Assembly (NCBI RefSeq): GCF_000430765.1
Contig: NZ_KE387237.1
Coordinates: 110,459-174,458, forward strand
Length of the DNA: 64,000 bases
Source: Peribacillus kribbensis DSM 17871
Lineage (GTDB): Bacteria; Bacillota; Bacilli; Bacillales; DSM-1321
Direction: 5' to 3'
Positions 37,512 through 46,271 of the stretch are shown here, piece after piece. Numbering within the stretch: position 1 is the first letter of the stretch; each line of letters starts with the position of its first letter. The translations under genes and the position numbers were made by a program. The notes below the pieces were generated by a model. That model worked only from the letters and a program-made list of their open reading frames with translations, had not been told where the DNA came from and made no database searches.

Positions 37512-38342
37512 ATGCCGGAACTCCCAGAGGTTGAAACAGTAAAAAGGACCCTCGTAGAATTAGTCACGGGTAAAGTCATTGAAAATATTGAGATTCACTG
37601 GCCGAAAATCATTAAGCGGCCGGAGGAAATCCAGCAGTTCAAGGATGCCCTGATCGGACAGACCATCAGGGGTGTCGGCCGGCGGGGGAAATTCCTGATA
37701 TTTTATTTAGATCAATACTCGCTGGTCTCTCATCTCCGGATGGAAGGAAAATACAGGGTGTCTCCTGAGGAAGAGCCCTATGATAAACATACACATGTCA
37801 TTTTTACCTTTACAGATCATTCGCAGCTCAGGTACAGGGATGTCAGAAAGTTTGGCACCATGCATGTATTTAAAAAAGGCGACGAAGAAAATCATCCTCC
37901 CCTGAATCAGTTGGGGCCGGAACCGATTTCCGAAGAGTTTACCGCAGAATACTTAAAGGCAAGGCTCTCCAGGACAAAAAGAAAGATCAAGCCCGTTCTC
38001 CTGGATCAGAACGTCGTCGTGGGAATCGGCAATATTTATGTGGACGAGGCCTTATTCAGGGCGGGGATCCATCCAGAACGAACCGCTTCAGAACTGAATT
38101 TTGAAGAAGTGGAGCGTCTGCACAAAGAAATTATTTTAACCCTTTCCGAGGCGATCGAAAAGGGGGGAAGCACCATAAGGTCCTACGTGAATTCACAGGG
38201 GAAGATCGGGAGCTTCCAGGTGGAGCTCAATGTTTACGGCAGACAGGGAGAAAACTGCAAGGTCTGCGCGGCTCCCCTCATAAAATTGACTGTAGGCGGC
38301 AGGGGCACACATATCTGTCCTGTCTGCCAGAAGCTTCCTTAA
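37512..38342 (+). CDS. mutM: Formamidopyrimidine-DNA glycosylase
   Basis: 276 residues. Removes 8-oxoguanine and formamidopyrimidines, with AP lyase activity. Begins PELPEVETVKRTL with catalytic Pro2 and Glu3; lysine in GRRGKFL; helix-two-turn-helix QNVVVGIGNIYVDEALF; C-terminal zinc finger CKVC...CPVC. AAGGAGG 9-10 bases upstream. 14 bases after polA. Confidence 0.97.
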   Translation: MPELPEVETVKRTLVELVTGKVIENIEIHWPKIIKRPEEIQQFKDALIGQTIRGVGRRGKFLIFYLDQYSLVSHLRMEGKYRVSPEEEPYDKHTHVIFTFTDHSQLRYRDVRKFGTMHVFKKGDEENHPPLNQLGPEPISEEFTAEYLKARLSRTKRKIKPVLLDQNVVVGIGNIYVDEALFRAGIHPERTASELNFEEVERLHKEIILTLSEAIEKGGSTIRSYVNSQGKIGSFQVELNVYGRQGENCKVCAAPLIKLTVGGRGTHICPVCQKLP

Positions 38343-38405
38343 TCTGCATTAACCATGAATAGGCTCTCCCCATATACTATGGTAGTTTTGGGAGGGAGCA
38401 TCATC

Positions 38406-39044
38406 ATGGTAAAGAGCTTAGCGCTGCTCTGGCTCGCATTTGCGGTGAGCCTTGACAGCTTTAATGTGGGTTTCACCTACGGATTAAGAAAAATTAAAAT
38501 TCCTTTTTTATCGATCGCCATAATTGCAGGGTGCTCCGCTATAAGCTTATATGCCGCCATGCTTTTCGGAAATGTATTCGGGAGGATCTTCTCGCCGGCT
38601 GCTGCTGGAAAGCTTGGCGGGGCTATCCTGGTCTGCCTGGGGATCTGGGTGGTATATCAGGCAGTAAAAAAGGAAAACAGCCTTGAAGGTCATGCAGAAG
38701 AAAAGATGCTGATTAAATTTGAAATAAAATCGATTGGGCTTATGATACAAGTCCTTAAAAAGCCCTTGTCTGCAGATTTTGACCGGTCAGGCTCCATTAC
38801 CGGGGTAGAGGCGCTCATTCTGGGGTTTGCCCTATCGCTTGATGCCTTCGGGGCAGGAATAGGCGCCTCCATACTTGGATATTCACCGCATATCCTGGCC
38901 CTGGCTGTCATTGTTATGAGCTCTTGCTTGATTTGGCTGGGCTCAAGGCTTGGGAAAGTACTCTCTGTAAAAAGATGGGTGCATCAACTAAAGGTTATGC
39001 CGGGCATCATACTGGCGATCATTGGCATATGCAAACTTTTTTAA
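38406..39044 (+). CDS. ytaF: Sporulation membrane protein YtaF (MntP-like)
   Basis: 212 residues with six hydrophobic segments arranged as an inverted repeat: LAFAVSLDSFNVGFTYGLR and LGFALSLDAFGAGIGASILG. These D-containing motifs are typical of MntP-like cation exporters; YtaF is induced in sporulation. GGGAGGGAG 7-11 bases before ATG 38406; an upstream in-frame ATG at 38355 has no site. Confidence 0.9.
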   Translation: MVKSLALLWLAFAVSLDSFNVGFTYGLRKIKIPFLSIAIIAGCSAISLYAAMLFGNVFGRIFSPAAAGKLGGAILVCLGIWVVYQAVKKENSLEGHAEEKMLIKFEIKSIGLMIQVLKKPLSADFDRSGSITGVEALILGFALSLDAFGAGIGASILGYSPHILALAVIVMSSCLIWLGSRLGKVLSVKRWVHQLKVMPGIILAIIGICKLF

Positions 39045-39060
39045 AGTATAGGATGATTGG

Positions 39061-39663
39061 ATGAAGAGAGTAATAGGAATAACAGGCGGAATCGCAAGCG
39101 GGAAAAGTACGGTCACCCGATATCTGAGGGAGCTTGGCTTTACGGTCGTGGATGCGGATGCCGCAGCCAGAATAGTGGTCAAACCCGGTGAACAGGCGTA
39201 TCACGGCATCTTGGAAGAGTTTGGTAAAGATATTTTATTGGAAGACGGGACCATCAACAGACCCCTCCTGGGCTCCATTATTTTTAATGATGAACACAAA
39301 AGAACAAAGCTGAATTCAATCGTTCATCCGGCAGTACGGGGCTGGATGAACGAACAAAAGGAGCGCGCATTTGCTGCAGGGGAAAAAACGGTTTTCCTGG
39401 ATATACCGCTTCTCTTTGAAAGCAGGCTGACCCATATGGTCGATGCTGTCATTCTGATCTATGTTTCGAGCCATATACAATTGCAGAGGCTGATGAAACG
39501 GAACGGCTATACGGAGCAGGAAGCCCGCTCCAGAATCCTTTCCCAGATGCCCCTGGAGGAGAAAAAAATCTTAGCTCAGGCTGTCATTGATAATGAGAGC
39601 GATGTAGAACAGACTTATCTGCAGGTCAACGAGCTATTGAACCAATGGGGAATCGAACGTTAA
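39061..39663 (+). CDS. coaE: Dephospho-CoA kinase
   Basis: 200 residues. Final step of CoA synthesis. P-loop GITGGIASGKST (about 6-17), DADAAARIVV (substrate site) and the lid with QMPLEEKK. Follows ytaF by 16 bases; GGATGATTGG is a weak ribosome site. Confidence 0.96.
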   Translation: MKRVIGITGGIASGKSTVTRYLRELGFTVVDADAAARIVVKPGEQAYHGILEEFGKDILLEDGTINRPLLGSIIFNDEHKRTKLNSIVHPAVRGWMNEQKERAFAAGEKTVFLDIPLLFESRLTHMVDAVILIYVSSHIQLQRLMKRNGYTEQEARSRILSQMPLEEKKILAQAVIDNESDVEQTYLQVNELLNQWGIER

Positions 39664-39678
39664 TTCTTTATATCCTGA

Positions 39679-39706
39679 GGCTGTCTCGAACAAAGAGACA
39701 GCCTTT
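39679..39706 (+). terminator. polA operon terminator
   Basis: Perfect 9-bp stem GGCTGTCTC / GAGACAGCC with a 7-base loop and TTT. Confidence 0.8.
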
Positions 39707-39884
39707 AGCTGTTTATAAATACATATGGATCATCTTTTTTGTGACTGCTATAGGACTAGAGCTGCTGAAACTGTTCGGAGGAGCTCAAGCTTTCGCGGAT
39801 AAGTTTTTGGGCTGAAGTTAAATGCATGATCCGGCAGCAGCAACAGGTTGAACGCCCTCAAGCAGTCATTTTGCACTAAATCGG

Positions 39885-40214
39885 TTATTTTCCTTCCCTT
39901 GCCTTTCGTTCACTTAGTTCTAACGCGTATTCATATTTCTCAGTCGGCAGCAAGGTTGATATTTCTGCTTTTATTAATTGAGCGGCTCCATCTTCATCTA
40001 TCTCTCCAGTATCGAATTTCCTGAATATAGTCTGCATTTTTCTGCTCACTTCGTAAAAAAAACAGCTGTTTGATGCTTTTTCTTTAGCATCTGGATTTTT
40101 AAAAACATAATGGGATGGCACGGATTGCGGAATTTTTTCCTTAGCGGACACGGGAGAGTGGAAATACAGGCATATTCCTGCCATCAGCCCCGCATGTCAT
40201 AATATTTTCATCAT
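39885..40214 (-). pseudogene. Small secreted protein gene with an in-frame stop in its signal peptide
   Basis: From the ATG at 40214, which has AGGAGA at the right distance, the frame reads MMKIL, then TGA (40197-40199), then HAGLMAGICLYFHSPVSA followed by a charged body of about 85 residues. Without the stop this is a classic signal peptide (basic start, hydrophobic core, AxA-like cleavage at PVSA). A downstream ATG at 40184 lacks a ribosome site and would begin mid-signal. I do not recognise the mature part (helical, C-terminal LLPTEKYEYALELSERKAREGK). Confidence 0.6.
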
Positions 40215-40470
40215 TTATTTCTCCTAAGAAGTCTTTTGTCGAATATAAGTATTTGTATTAATCTCTCAGTTATGATTGATTACTGATTTTCTTGCAGGTA
40301 TGAGAATTTATAGGCGGAGATTTTTTAGCAAATGTACATAGAGGCCGCTTAAGAAGCAGAGATGTTATGATTAACTGCTGTATTAATAATGGAATAGCTG
40401 GAAAAAAGGTGATAACCCATGTGTCTTTTAAATAAAAATAAACGCTTTCATTATGGTGTTCATAAATAAA

Positions 40471-40515
40471 TGTGTTATACTAATTTTGGGTTAAATGCAT
40501 ATTAAGTATAACTTA
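40471..40515. promoter_or_regulatory. CcpN-type operator pair at gapB
   Basis: TGTGTTATACT (40471-40481) fits the CcpN consensus TRTGHYATAYW and overlaps the -10 element TATACT (40476-40481). An inverted copy with one mismatch lies at 40505-40515. CcpN represses gapB and pckA in the presence of glucose in B. subtilis. Confidence 0.55.
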
Positions 40516-40535
40516 ATTTCAGGAGGAGCCGGAAT

Positions 40536-41567
40536 ATGAGTGTGAAAGTAGCGATTAATGGTTTTGGACGCATTGGCAGAATGGTATTTAGACGGGCGAT
40601 CAGTGATGGAGGACTGGATATTGCGGCGATCAATGCCAGCTATCCCGCAGAAACACTGGCTCATTTAATTAAATATGATACAACCCATGGGAGATTTGAC
40701 GGAGAAGTGATACCAGAGGACGGTTCCCTCATCGTGAACGGAAAGAAAATTCTGCTGTTAAACAGCAGGGATCCCAAGGAACTGCCATGGGGATCCCTGC
40801 GGATTGATATCGTCATAGAGGCAACTGGAAAATTCAATTCCCGGGACCGTGCGGCAGCTCATTTGGAGGCTGGCGCGGCCAAGGTGATTCTGACAGCCCC
40901 TGGAAAGGATGAGGACATTACGATCGTCATGGGAGTCAATGAGGAGCGGCTGGACATCGATAGGCACGCCATTATTTCCAATGCTTCCTGTACAACGAAT
41001 TGTCTCGCTCCTGTCGTGAAAGTCCTGGATGAACAATTTGGGATTGTGAATGGATTAATGACAACTGTCCACTCCTATACCAATGACCAAAGAAATATCG
41101 ATAATCCGCATAAAGACCTGCGGAGAGCAAGGGCATGCGCCCAGAGCATCATTCCGACGACAACAGGTGCTGCAAAGGCGCTTTCACTTGTTCTGCCCCA
41201 TTTAAAAGGGAAACTGCATGGAATGGCATTGAGGGTGCCGACCCCGAATGTTTCTCTTGTGGATCTTGTCGCAGACATTCACCGGGATGCTTCCGTACAC
41301 GAAATAAACGAAGCCTTTATCGCAGCTTCACAGGGAAATCTTGCGGGTATTCTGGACTTTACATCAGAACCCCTCGTTTCTGCAGACTTTAACACAAACC
41401 CTCATTCTGCCATCATTGACGGACTTTCGACCATGGTCATGGGCAGGAATAAAGTAAAGATTCTCGCCTGGTATGATAATGAATGGGGCTACTCCAGCCG
41501 CGTCGTCGACCTCACCAAACTAGTCGCGGCAGAAATACATGAAAAGCTGAGAGTTAAGGCTGTATAA
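40536..41567 (+). CDS. gapB: NADP-dependent glyceraldehyde-3-phosphate dehydrogenase GapB
   Basis: 343 residues. Gluconeogenic enzyme. NAD(P)-binding GFGRIGRMVFR, catalytic C152 in SNASCTTNCLAPV and His in HSYTN. Where glycolytic GapA has an NAD-selecting Asp after the second strand, this has AINASYPAETLAH, consistent with NADP preference. Follows coaE as in B. subtilis. AGGAGGAG 7 bases upstream. Confidence 0.95.
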   Translation: MSVKVAINGFGRIGRMVFRRAISDGGLDIAAINASYPAETLAHLIKYDTTHGRFDGEVIPEDGSLIVNGKKILLLNSRDPKELPWGSLRIDIVIEATGKFNSRDRAAAHLEAGAAKVILTAPGKDEDITIVMGVNEERLDIDRHAIISNASCTTNCLAPVVKVLDEQFGIVNGLMTTVHSYTNDQRNIDNPHKDLRRARACAQSIIPTTTGAAKALSLVLPHLKGKLHGMALRVPTPNVSLVDLVADIHRDASVHEINEAFIAASQGNLAGILDFTSEPLVSADFNTNPHSAIIDGLSTMVMGRNKVKILAWYDNEWGYSSRVVDLTKLVAAEIHEKLRVKAV

Positions 41568-41606
41568 AGGTTTAATGAAAAGTTCCTAGTTTTTTATTTA
41601 AAAGGG

Positions 41607-41640
41607 AGATTCGGATGTTAATATTTCGAATCTTTTTTTT
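41607..41640 (+). terminator. gapB terminator
   Basis: AGATTCG / CGAATCT stem with a 13-base loop and a run of eight T. Confidence 0.75.
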
Positions 41641-41793
41641 ATTTACCTTTTTTAGGATTAAATCGGTTGTGCATACCCTATTTTATCTTGAGGAGGTTCC
41701 TTAGGTTAGCTGTTTTCTAATCATTGGAGTGAGCCATATAATATAAAAATTTTTTTATCGCTTGTTGGTACTGCCATACAGGATTTATAAACC

Positions 41794-41888
41794 CTGCCTA
41801 AGTGGAGTGGAAGGCGTGTAAACTCCTGCGGGAGGCTCCCCGGGCCGCCCGCGGAAAGCGTAACGCCTGGAACGGAAATTAGGCAGCC
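41794..41888. repeat. Palindromic interspersed element, copy A
   Basis: About 95 bp bounded by CTGCCTAA and TTAGGCAG. The interior shows the family blocks GGAGTGGAAGGCG, CTCCTGCGGGAG, GCCCGCGGAAAGCG and CTGGAACGGAAAT, which recur in other gaps. ACCCTGCCTAA is repeated again at 41943-41953. Non-coding. Confidence 0.7.
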
Positions 41889-42081
41889 TCATTTTAAAAA
41901 ACAGGCTCTGTTAATCCTCGATAAAGGGAACTGCAAGGTAACACCCTGCCTAATGCATACATATATACTTTTTAGGGAAAACCCCATTGAGACCAATAAA
42001 GGAGGTCTGACAATTTAAATGGGAATTACCTGATAAAATAAGGCTCGAATTAAATTCGTCATTTTTTTTAAAAAAGATATA

Positions 42082-42110
42082 TTGCAAAAAAAATATAAAA
42101 TTAGTATACT
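42082..42110 (+). promoter_or_regulatory. speD promoter
   Basis: TTGCAA, 17-base spacer, TATACT in an A/T-rich block. Predicts a leader of about 135 bases. Confidence 0.65.
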
Positions 42111-42116
42111 ATTTTT

Positions 42117-42235
42117 CGTGAACTTCTTATGAAGTAGTGAATAGCTACTTAAAGGGTTAGGACCTCTTCGGACTAACTTTCCCCCGTGGTGGTTATTCTT
42201 GTTTCGCAGAATTTTGGAAAACTAATCATGTTAAA
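42117..42235 (+). promoter_or_regulatory. Structured 5' leader of speD
   Basis: Contains two good hairpins: AAGTAG / CTACTT (42132-42150) and GTTAG plus CC / GG plus CTAAC (42156-42177), the latter extended by AAA / TTT. A C-rich run CCCCC follows, then the GGGGG of the Shine-Dalgarno site at 42236-42240. Pairing of the two could hide the ribosome site. No match to a known riboswitch class is evident to me. Confidence 0.45.
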
Positions 42236-42250
42236 GGGGGAAACTTAAAC

Positions 42251-42631
42251 ATGGAAACAATGGGTCGTCATGTTATTTCTGAGCTTTGGGGTTGTGACTT
42301 TGAAAAATTGAACAATATGGAACAGATTGAACAAATTTTCGTTGATGCAGCACTTAAATCTGGTGCTGAGGTTCGCGAGGTTGCCTTCCACAAGTTTGCT
42401 CCACAGGGAGTAAGCGGCGTGGTGATTATATCTGAATCACATTTGACTATACACAGCTTTCCAGAACATGGGTATGCCAGCATTGACGTATATACATGTG
42501 GTGAATTAGATCCTAACATCGCTGCTGATTATATTGCTGAAGCGCTTGGTGCTCAAACTCGTGAGAATATTGAACTTCCTCGTGGCATGGGTCCGGTGCA
42601 GGTGGGGCAATCAAAAGTCAAGGCGCTGTAA
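42251..42631 (+). CDS. speD: S-adenosylmethionine decarboxylase proenzyme
   Basis: 126 residues. Makes decarboxylated SAM for spermidine. The proenzyme cleaves itself between E62 and S63 in the motif [15 protein letters not shown] to create the pyruvoyl cofactor; C83 in YTCGE is the catalytic cysteine. AAGGGGGAAA upstream. Confidence 0.96.
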   Translation: METMGRHVISELWGCDFEKLNNMEQIEQIFVDAALKSGAEVREVAFHKFAPQGVSGVVIISESHLTIHSFPEHGYASIDVYTCGELDPNIAADYIAEALGAQTRENIELPRGMGPVQVGQSKVKAL

Positions 42632-42654
42632 TACTTACAAACTGAAAACAAACA

Positions 42655-42682
42655 AGAGGTGTAGTCATACATCTCTTTTTTT
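42655..42682 (+). terminator. speD terminator
   Basis: 9-bp stem AGAGGTGTA / TACATCTCT (one G-T pair) with TTTTTTT. Confidence 0.85.
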
Positions 42683-42780
42683 ATGGAAAAAAAGAATAAG
42701 CCTGTACCATTCCTAAAGTTTTGCATTTGAACACGTTTTAAAAATTAGGTAAACTAAAGAAAAAGGTACGGGGGTAACCA

Positions 42781-43164
42781 ATGGGATTGCTAACACGATA
42801 TAATAAAGTCTGTGAAACCAGTGATAAACAAAGGATGCCGGAATTAAGAACTCATTATTATAAAGCTTCTTCAAACAAAACGTTTTCTGCTGTGGAGGAT
42901 ATGCTGAATTCTATGCAGTCCTGCCGGATAATCAATGTTTCAAAGGAGCATGGTGAAATATCGGCTGAAATCCAATCCTCGCCACAAGCATTCTTGGTTG
43001 CTACGATCGTTTCCGTTCAGCCAAATGAAACCGCAGTTGATTTAATTATTTCCTCTGAAAAAATATCTCTCACAGGGATTTTTCCGTCACTGAAAAGGAT
43101 TGCTGTATCCGTTTATGAACGATTGGATCAGATCCTGCCTTTTGTTTCTTCAGGAAGGAATTAG
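42781..43164 (+). CDS. Conserved hypothetical cytosolic protein
   Basis: 127 residues, alternating strand/helix with no membrane segment. Opens MGLLTRYNKVCETSDKQRMPELRTHYY; middle block MQSCRIINVSKEHGEISAEI and C-terminal IFPSLKRIAVSVYERLDQILPF. Similar short proteins next to nrdR occur in other Bacillus, as far as I recall; a relation to DUF1499 is possible but not shown. Shine-Dalgarno GGGGGT 5 bases upstream. Confidence 0.65.
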   Translation: MGLLTRYNKVCETSDKQRMPELRTHYYKASSNKTFSAVEDMLNSMQSCRIINVSKEHGEISAEIQSSPQAFLVATIVSVQPNETAVDLIISSEKISLTGIFPSLKRIAVSVYERLDQILPFVSSGRN

Positions 43165-43223
43165 GATGGCGCCTGAAATAAAATAACGATGATGTTCTAA
43201 GATTTTTTAATGGAGCTGATAGT

Positions 43224-43682
43224 ATGAAATGCCCCACCTGCCAATATAACGGCACACGCGTTCTGGACTCCAGGCCAGTGGATGAAGGACGTTCCATCAG
43301 GAGAAGAAGAGAATGCGAAAAATGTAATGCCCGGTTTACTACATTTGAAAAGGTAGAGGAAATTCCTTTGATTGTAGTGAAGAAAGAGGGTACCAGAGAA
43401 GAATTCAGTCCTGACAAAATATTGCGCGGCTTGATTAAGGCCTGTGAAAAAAGGCCGGTCTCTTTAAAACAGCTGGAGGATATTACCCGTGATGTGGAAA
43501 AGGAGCTTCGCAGCCAGGGAGTATCGGAGATTAAAAGCGAGGATATCGGCGAGATGGTCATGGACAGGCTAGCACAGGTTGATGAGGTAGCCTATGTCCG
43601 TTTTGCGTCTGTGTACCGGCAGTTCAAAGATATAAATGTTTTTATTGATGAGCTGAGGGAACTTATAAAAAAGGAAAAGTAA
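43224..43682 (+). CDS. nrdR: Transcriptional repressor NrdR
   Basis: 152 residues. Zinc ribbon with C3, C6, C31 and C34 (MKCPTC, CEKC) and an ATP-cone domain (about 46-136). Represses ribonucleotide reductase genes according to dATP/ATP. GGAG 8 bases upstream. Precedes dnaB as in B. subtilis. Confidence 0.96.
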   Translation: MKCPTCQYNGTRVLDSRPVDEGRSIRRRRECEKCNARFTTFEKVEEIPLIVVKKEGTREEFSPDKILRGLIKACEKRPVSLKQLEDITRDVEKELRSQGVSEIKSEDIGEMVMDRLAQVDEVAYVRFASVYRQFKDINVFIDELRELIKKEK

Positions 43683-43797
43683 TACAGCCTAAAGGTTAGC
43701 ATCTTTTTTGAGCTAAAGTGATTTTTAGCTCTTTTTATTTGAGGCGGCAGATCAGAAGCACAGATTTTTTTAGTTTGATTCGAAAGGTTTGAATAGT

Positions 43798-45192
43798 ATG
43801 CACAAGCACTGGCAGGAAATATTGCCCGTTGACAGATATCAGGTAAGCGCAAATGGACTTTTACATTCTTATGATAAACGAGTGCTGGCTTTACTGTATC
43901 AGCCTTTGATCGGCCCTGTTTGTTTAAGCCTTTATTTAACGCTGTGGAGTGAAATCGAGGATAAACGATTATGGTCGCAGTCCTCTTCCCATCACGCTCT
44001 AATGTCGGCCATGGCAGTGAACCTAAAGGAAATCTATGAAGCAAGGATTAAATTAGAAGGAATCGGCTTGATGAAGGTGTGGAGGAAAAAAGAAGGTGAG
44101 GAAAACTCATTTATCTATGAATTGATGCCTCCATTATCTCCTGACCAATTTTTTACCGATGGAATGCTTAATATATACTTATATAAAAAAGTCGGGAAGC
44201 TCCAATATTCAAAACTGAAAGCCACATTCAGCGACCAGAGGATTCCGCATCAGGAGTATGAAAATGTAACAAAGTCGTTCCAGGAAATCTTCGTTTCCAG
44301 CCATGCGGAATCCTTATACCTATCGGAGGAAGCAGAGGATGATATTGGGCAGCAGGATGACACGAGATTCATAAGCCGTCCTGAGCCAGAGCCGATAAAG
44401 GGCTTTGAGGATTATTTTGATTTTGAACTGCTGCTTTCAGGTTTGAAGGATTCCTTCATCCCTAAAAAGGCGTTCACTTCCAGAGTCAGGGAAACGGTGG
44501 CCAAGCTTTCATTTTTGTATGGAATTGATACGCTGCATATGAAGAATCTGCTTCTGGATGCCATCGACCCAAGTGATGAAATTGACTTGGATGAGCTTAG
44601 AAAAGGAGCAAGGGACTGGTATCAGATCGAATATCATGAACAGCTTCCTTCCCTCAGCAGCAAGGTTCAGCCGCCGCAGCTCCAGACACAGCTGTCAGAG
44701 CCTAAAACGCCTGAAGAAGAGTATATCCGGTATCTGGAAACCGTTTCTCCCCGTCAGCGCCTGATTGATTTATCCGGAGGTGCGGAGCCTTCAAAATCCG
44801 ATTTGCAGATTGTGGAGGACATCCTTCTGAACCAGAAACTGACACCTGGTGTGGTGAATGTTTTGATTGATTATGTCATGATAAAGACCGATATGAAATT
44901 ATCCAGGTCCTATGTTGAAAAAATAGCTGGCCACTGGGCCCGCAAGGATGTTAAAACCGTCAGGGATGCCATGGAGCTGGCAAAAAGTGAGCACAGACAG
45001 TACCAATCGTGGGCGAGCGAAAAAAAGACCAAGAAAAGTACGGGGAAAAAGCCGATCCGGACCGAGATTGTGCCTGACTGGCTGAAGAACGAAGATATGA
45101 ACGAAAACCAGAAGGAACAGCCTGACGGTGAATTAGAGGAAAGAAAACGAAAACTGGAAGAACGTCTTAAGAAATTCCAGGGTCGGGGGTGA
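43798..45192 (+). CDS. dnaB: Replication initiation and membrane attachment protein DnaB
   Basis: 464 residues. Primosome component that with DnaD and DnaI loads the replicative helicase. Two DnaB/DnaD-type regions are visible: an N-terminal winged-helix part and a C-terminal DDBH2-like segment with VVNVLIDYVMIKTDMKLSRSYVEKIAGHWARKDVKT (split), followed by a charged linker. ATG 43798 has AAAGG 10 bases upstream; a TTG at 43789 is too close to it. Stop lies 8 bases before the dnaI start. Confidence 0.92.
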   Translation: MHKHWQEILPVDRYQVSANGLLHSYDKRVLALLYQPLIGPVCLSLYLTLWSEIEDKRLWSQSSSHHALMSAMAVNLKEIYEARIKLEGIGLMKVWRKKEGEENSFIYELMPPLSPDQFFTDGMLNIYLYKKVGKLQYSKLKATFSDQRIPHQEYENVTKSFQEIFVSSHAESLYLSEEAEDDIGQQDDTRFISRPEPEPIKGFEDYFDFELLLSGLKDSFIPKKAFTSRVRETVAKLSFLYGIDTLHMKNLLLDAIDPSDEIDLDELRKGARDWYQIEYHEQLPSLSSKVQPPQLQTQLSEPKTPEEEYIRYLETVSPRQRLIDLSGGAEPSKSDLQIVEDILLNQKLTPGVVNVLIDYVMIKTDMKLSRSYVEKIAGHWARKDVKTVRDAMELAKSEHRQYQSWASEKKTKKSTGKKPIRTEIVPDWLKNEDMNENQKEQPDGELEERKRKLEERLKKFQGRG

Positions 45193-45200
45193 ATGCTGCT

Positions 45201-46133
45201 TTGGAACGCATAAATGAAACACTCGGAAAGCTCGCTAACCGGGGACAGCTCAATGAAAGATATAAAAAGCTTGAGGAAGAAACCATGAAAAACCCGGATA
45301 TTATCCATTTTTTAAATGAAAATTCCTCACGGATCACGGAAGATATGATCAAGAGGAGCATGGGCAAGCTCTATGAATATACAACCCAGAGCAAGGAATG
45401 CAGCGGATGTCCATCTCTTGAAAAATGTGTGAATATGATGGAGGGCTACCATCCCCATTTAGTGCTTAAGGGCAATTATATCGATCTCAATTATGACCGC
45501 TGTCCAAGAAAAGTGTTAACCGATGAAAAGAGAAAGCGGGAAGATCTGATCCAAAGCCTGTATGTTCCAAAGGATATCCTTTCCGCCTCGCTTTCAGAAT
45601 TTGACTTTAATTCTGGGGAGAGAATGGATGCCTTTGAAAAAGCGATGGAAACCGTGGAAAAAATCACGGCCGGAAAAAAAGCGAAGGGACTCTATCTCTT
45701 TGGTAAATTCGGTGTGGGGAAAACCTATTTGCTGGGAGCTATCGCCAATGAACTGGCGAAAGAACGAATTTCCTCGCTTTTGGTCTATGTGCCTGATTTT
45801 ATGAGAGAAATAAAGAACGCTATCTCGGACAATACCTTGTCTGAAAAAGTTGATCTTGTCAAAAAGGCCCCTGTCCTTATGCTGGATGATATGGGAGCGG
45901 AAACCATGTCCAGCTGGGGAAGGGATGAAGTGCTCGGGCCTGTGCTTCAATTCAGGATGCTCGAGGATCTTCCTACCTTCTTTACATCCAATTTTGATTT
46001 CGCTTCGCTCAAGAATCATTTGACCGTTTCGCAGCGGGGAGAAATTGAAGAAGTAAAGGCAGCGAGAATCATGGAACGCATTAAATATCTTGCCGATCCT
46101 GTGCTGCTTGATGGAATCAATAGGAGAAGCTGA
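45201..46133 (+). CDS. dnaI: Helicase loader DnaI
   Basis: 310 residues. N-terminal zinc-binding domain (CSGCPSLEKC near 67-76) that contacts the helicase, C-terminal AAA+ ATPase with Walker A GKFGVGKTYLL (about 167-177) and Walker B LMLDDMGAE. TTG 45201 is preferred: GGGGGTG lies 8 bases upstream and the protein then begins MERINETLGK, like B. subtilis DnaI; a GTG at 45189 would overlap dnaB. Confidence 0.93.
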   Translation: MERINETLGKLANRGQLNERYKKLEEETMKNPDIIHFLNENSSRITEDMIKRSMGKLYEYTTQSKECSGCPSLEKCVNMMEGYHPHLVLKGNYIDLNYDRCPRKVLTDEKRKREDLIQSLYVPKDILSASLSEFDFNSGERMDAFEKAMETVEKITAGKKAKGLYLFGKFGVGKTYLLGAIANELAKERISSLLVYVPDFMREIKNAISDNTLSEKVDLVKKAPVLMLDDMGAETMSSWGRDEVLGPVLQFRMLEDLPTFFTSNFDFASLKNHLTVSQRGEIEEVKAARIMERIKYLADPVLLDGINRRS

Positions 46134-46142
46134 TTTTTATTA

Positions 46143-46168
46143 CCCGCCGGACATTGGCGGGTTTTTTT
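46143..46168 (+). terminator. dnaB-dnaI terminator
   Basis: Perfect CCCGCC / GGCGGG stem, 7-base loop, TTTTTTT. Confidence 0.9.
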
Positions 46169-46271
46169 GCGGCCTCTTGAATCTTTTTGTTTGCCTGGAA
46201 TGCCAATAACTTCTAAACCCTCCTCTTCTTCCATATACATAGACAAGGAAGCTGGATAAGGGGGGGTATCG

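Noticed and set aside
39720-39884. Short reading frame after the coaE terminator
   Set aside because: At most about 24 codons, no ribosome site, no recognisable product; the region looks empty.
42534-42716. Plus-strand 60-codon ORF overlapping the speD end
   Set aside because: Shifted frame of speD running through its terminator; no ribosome site.
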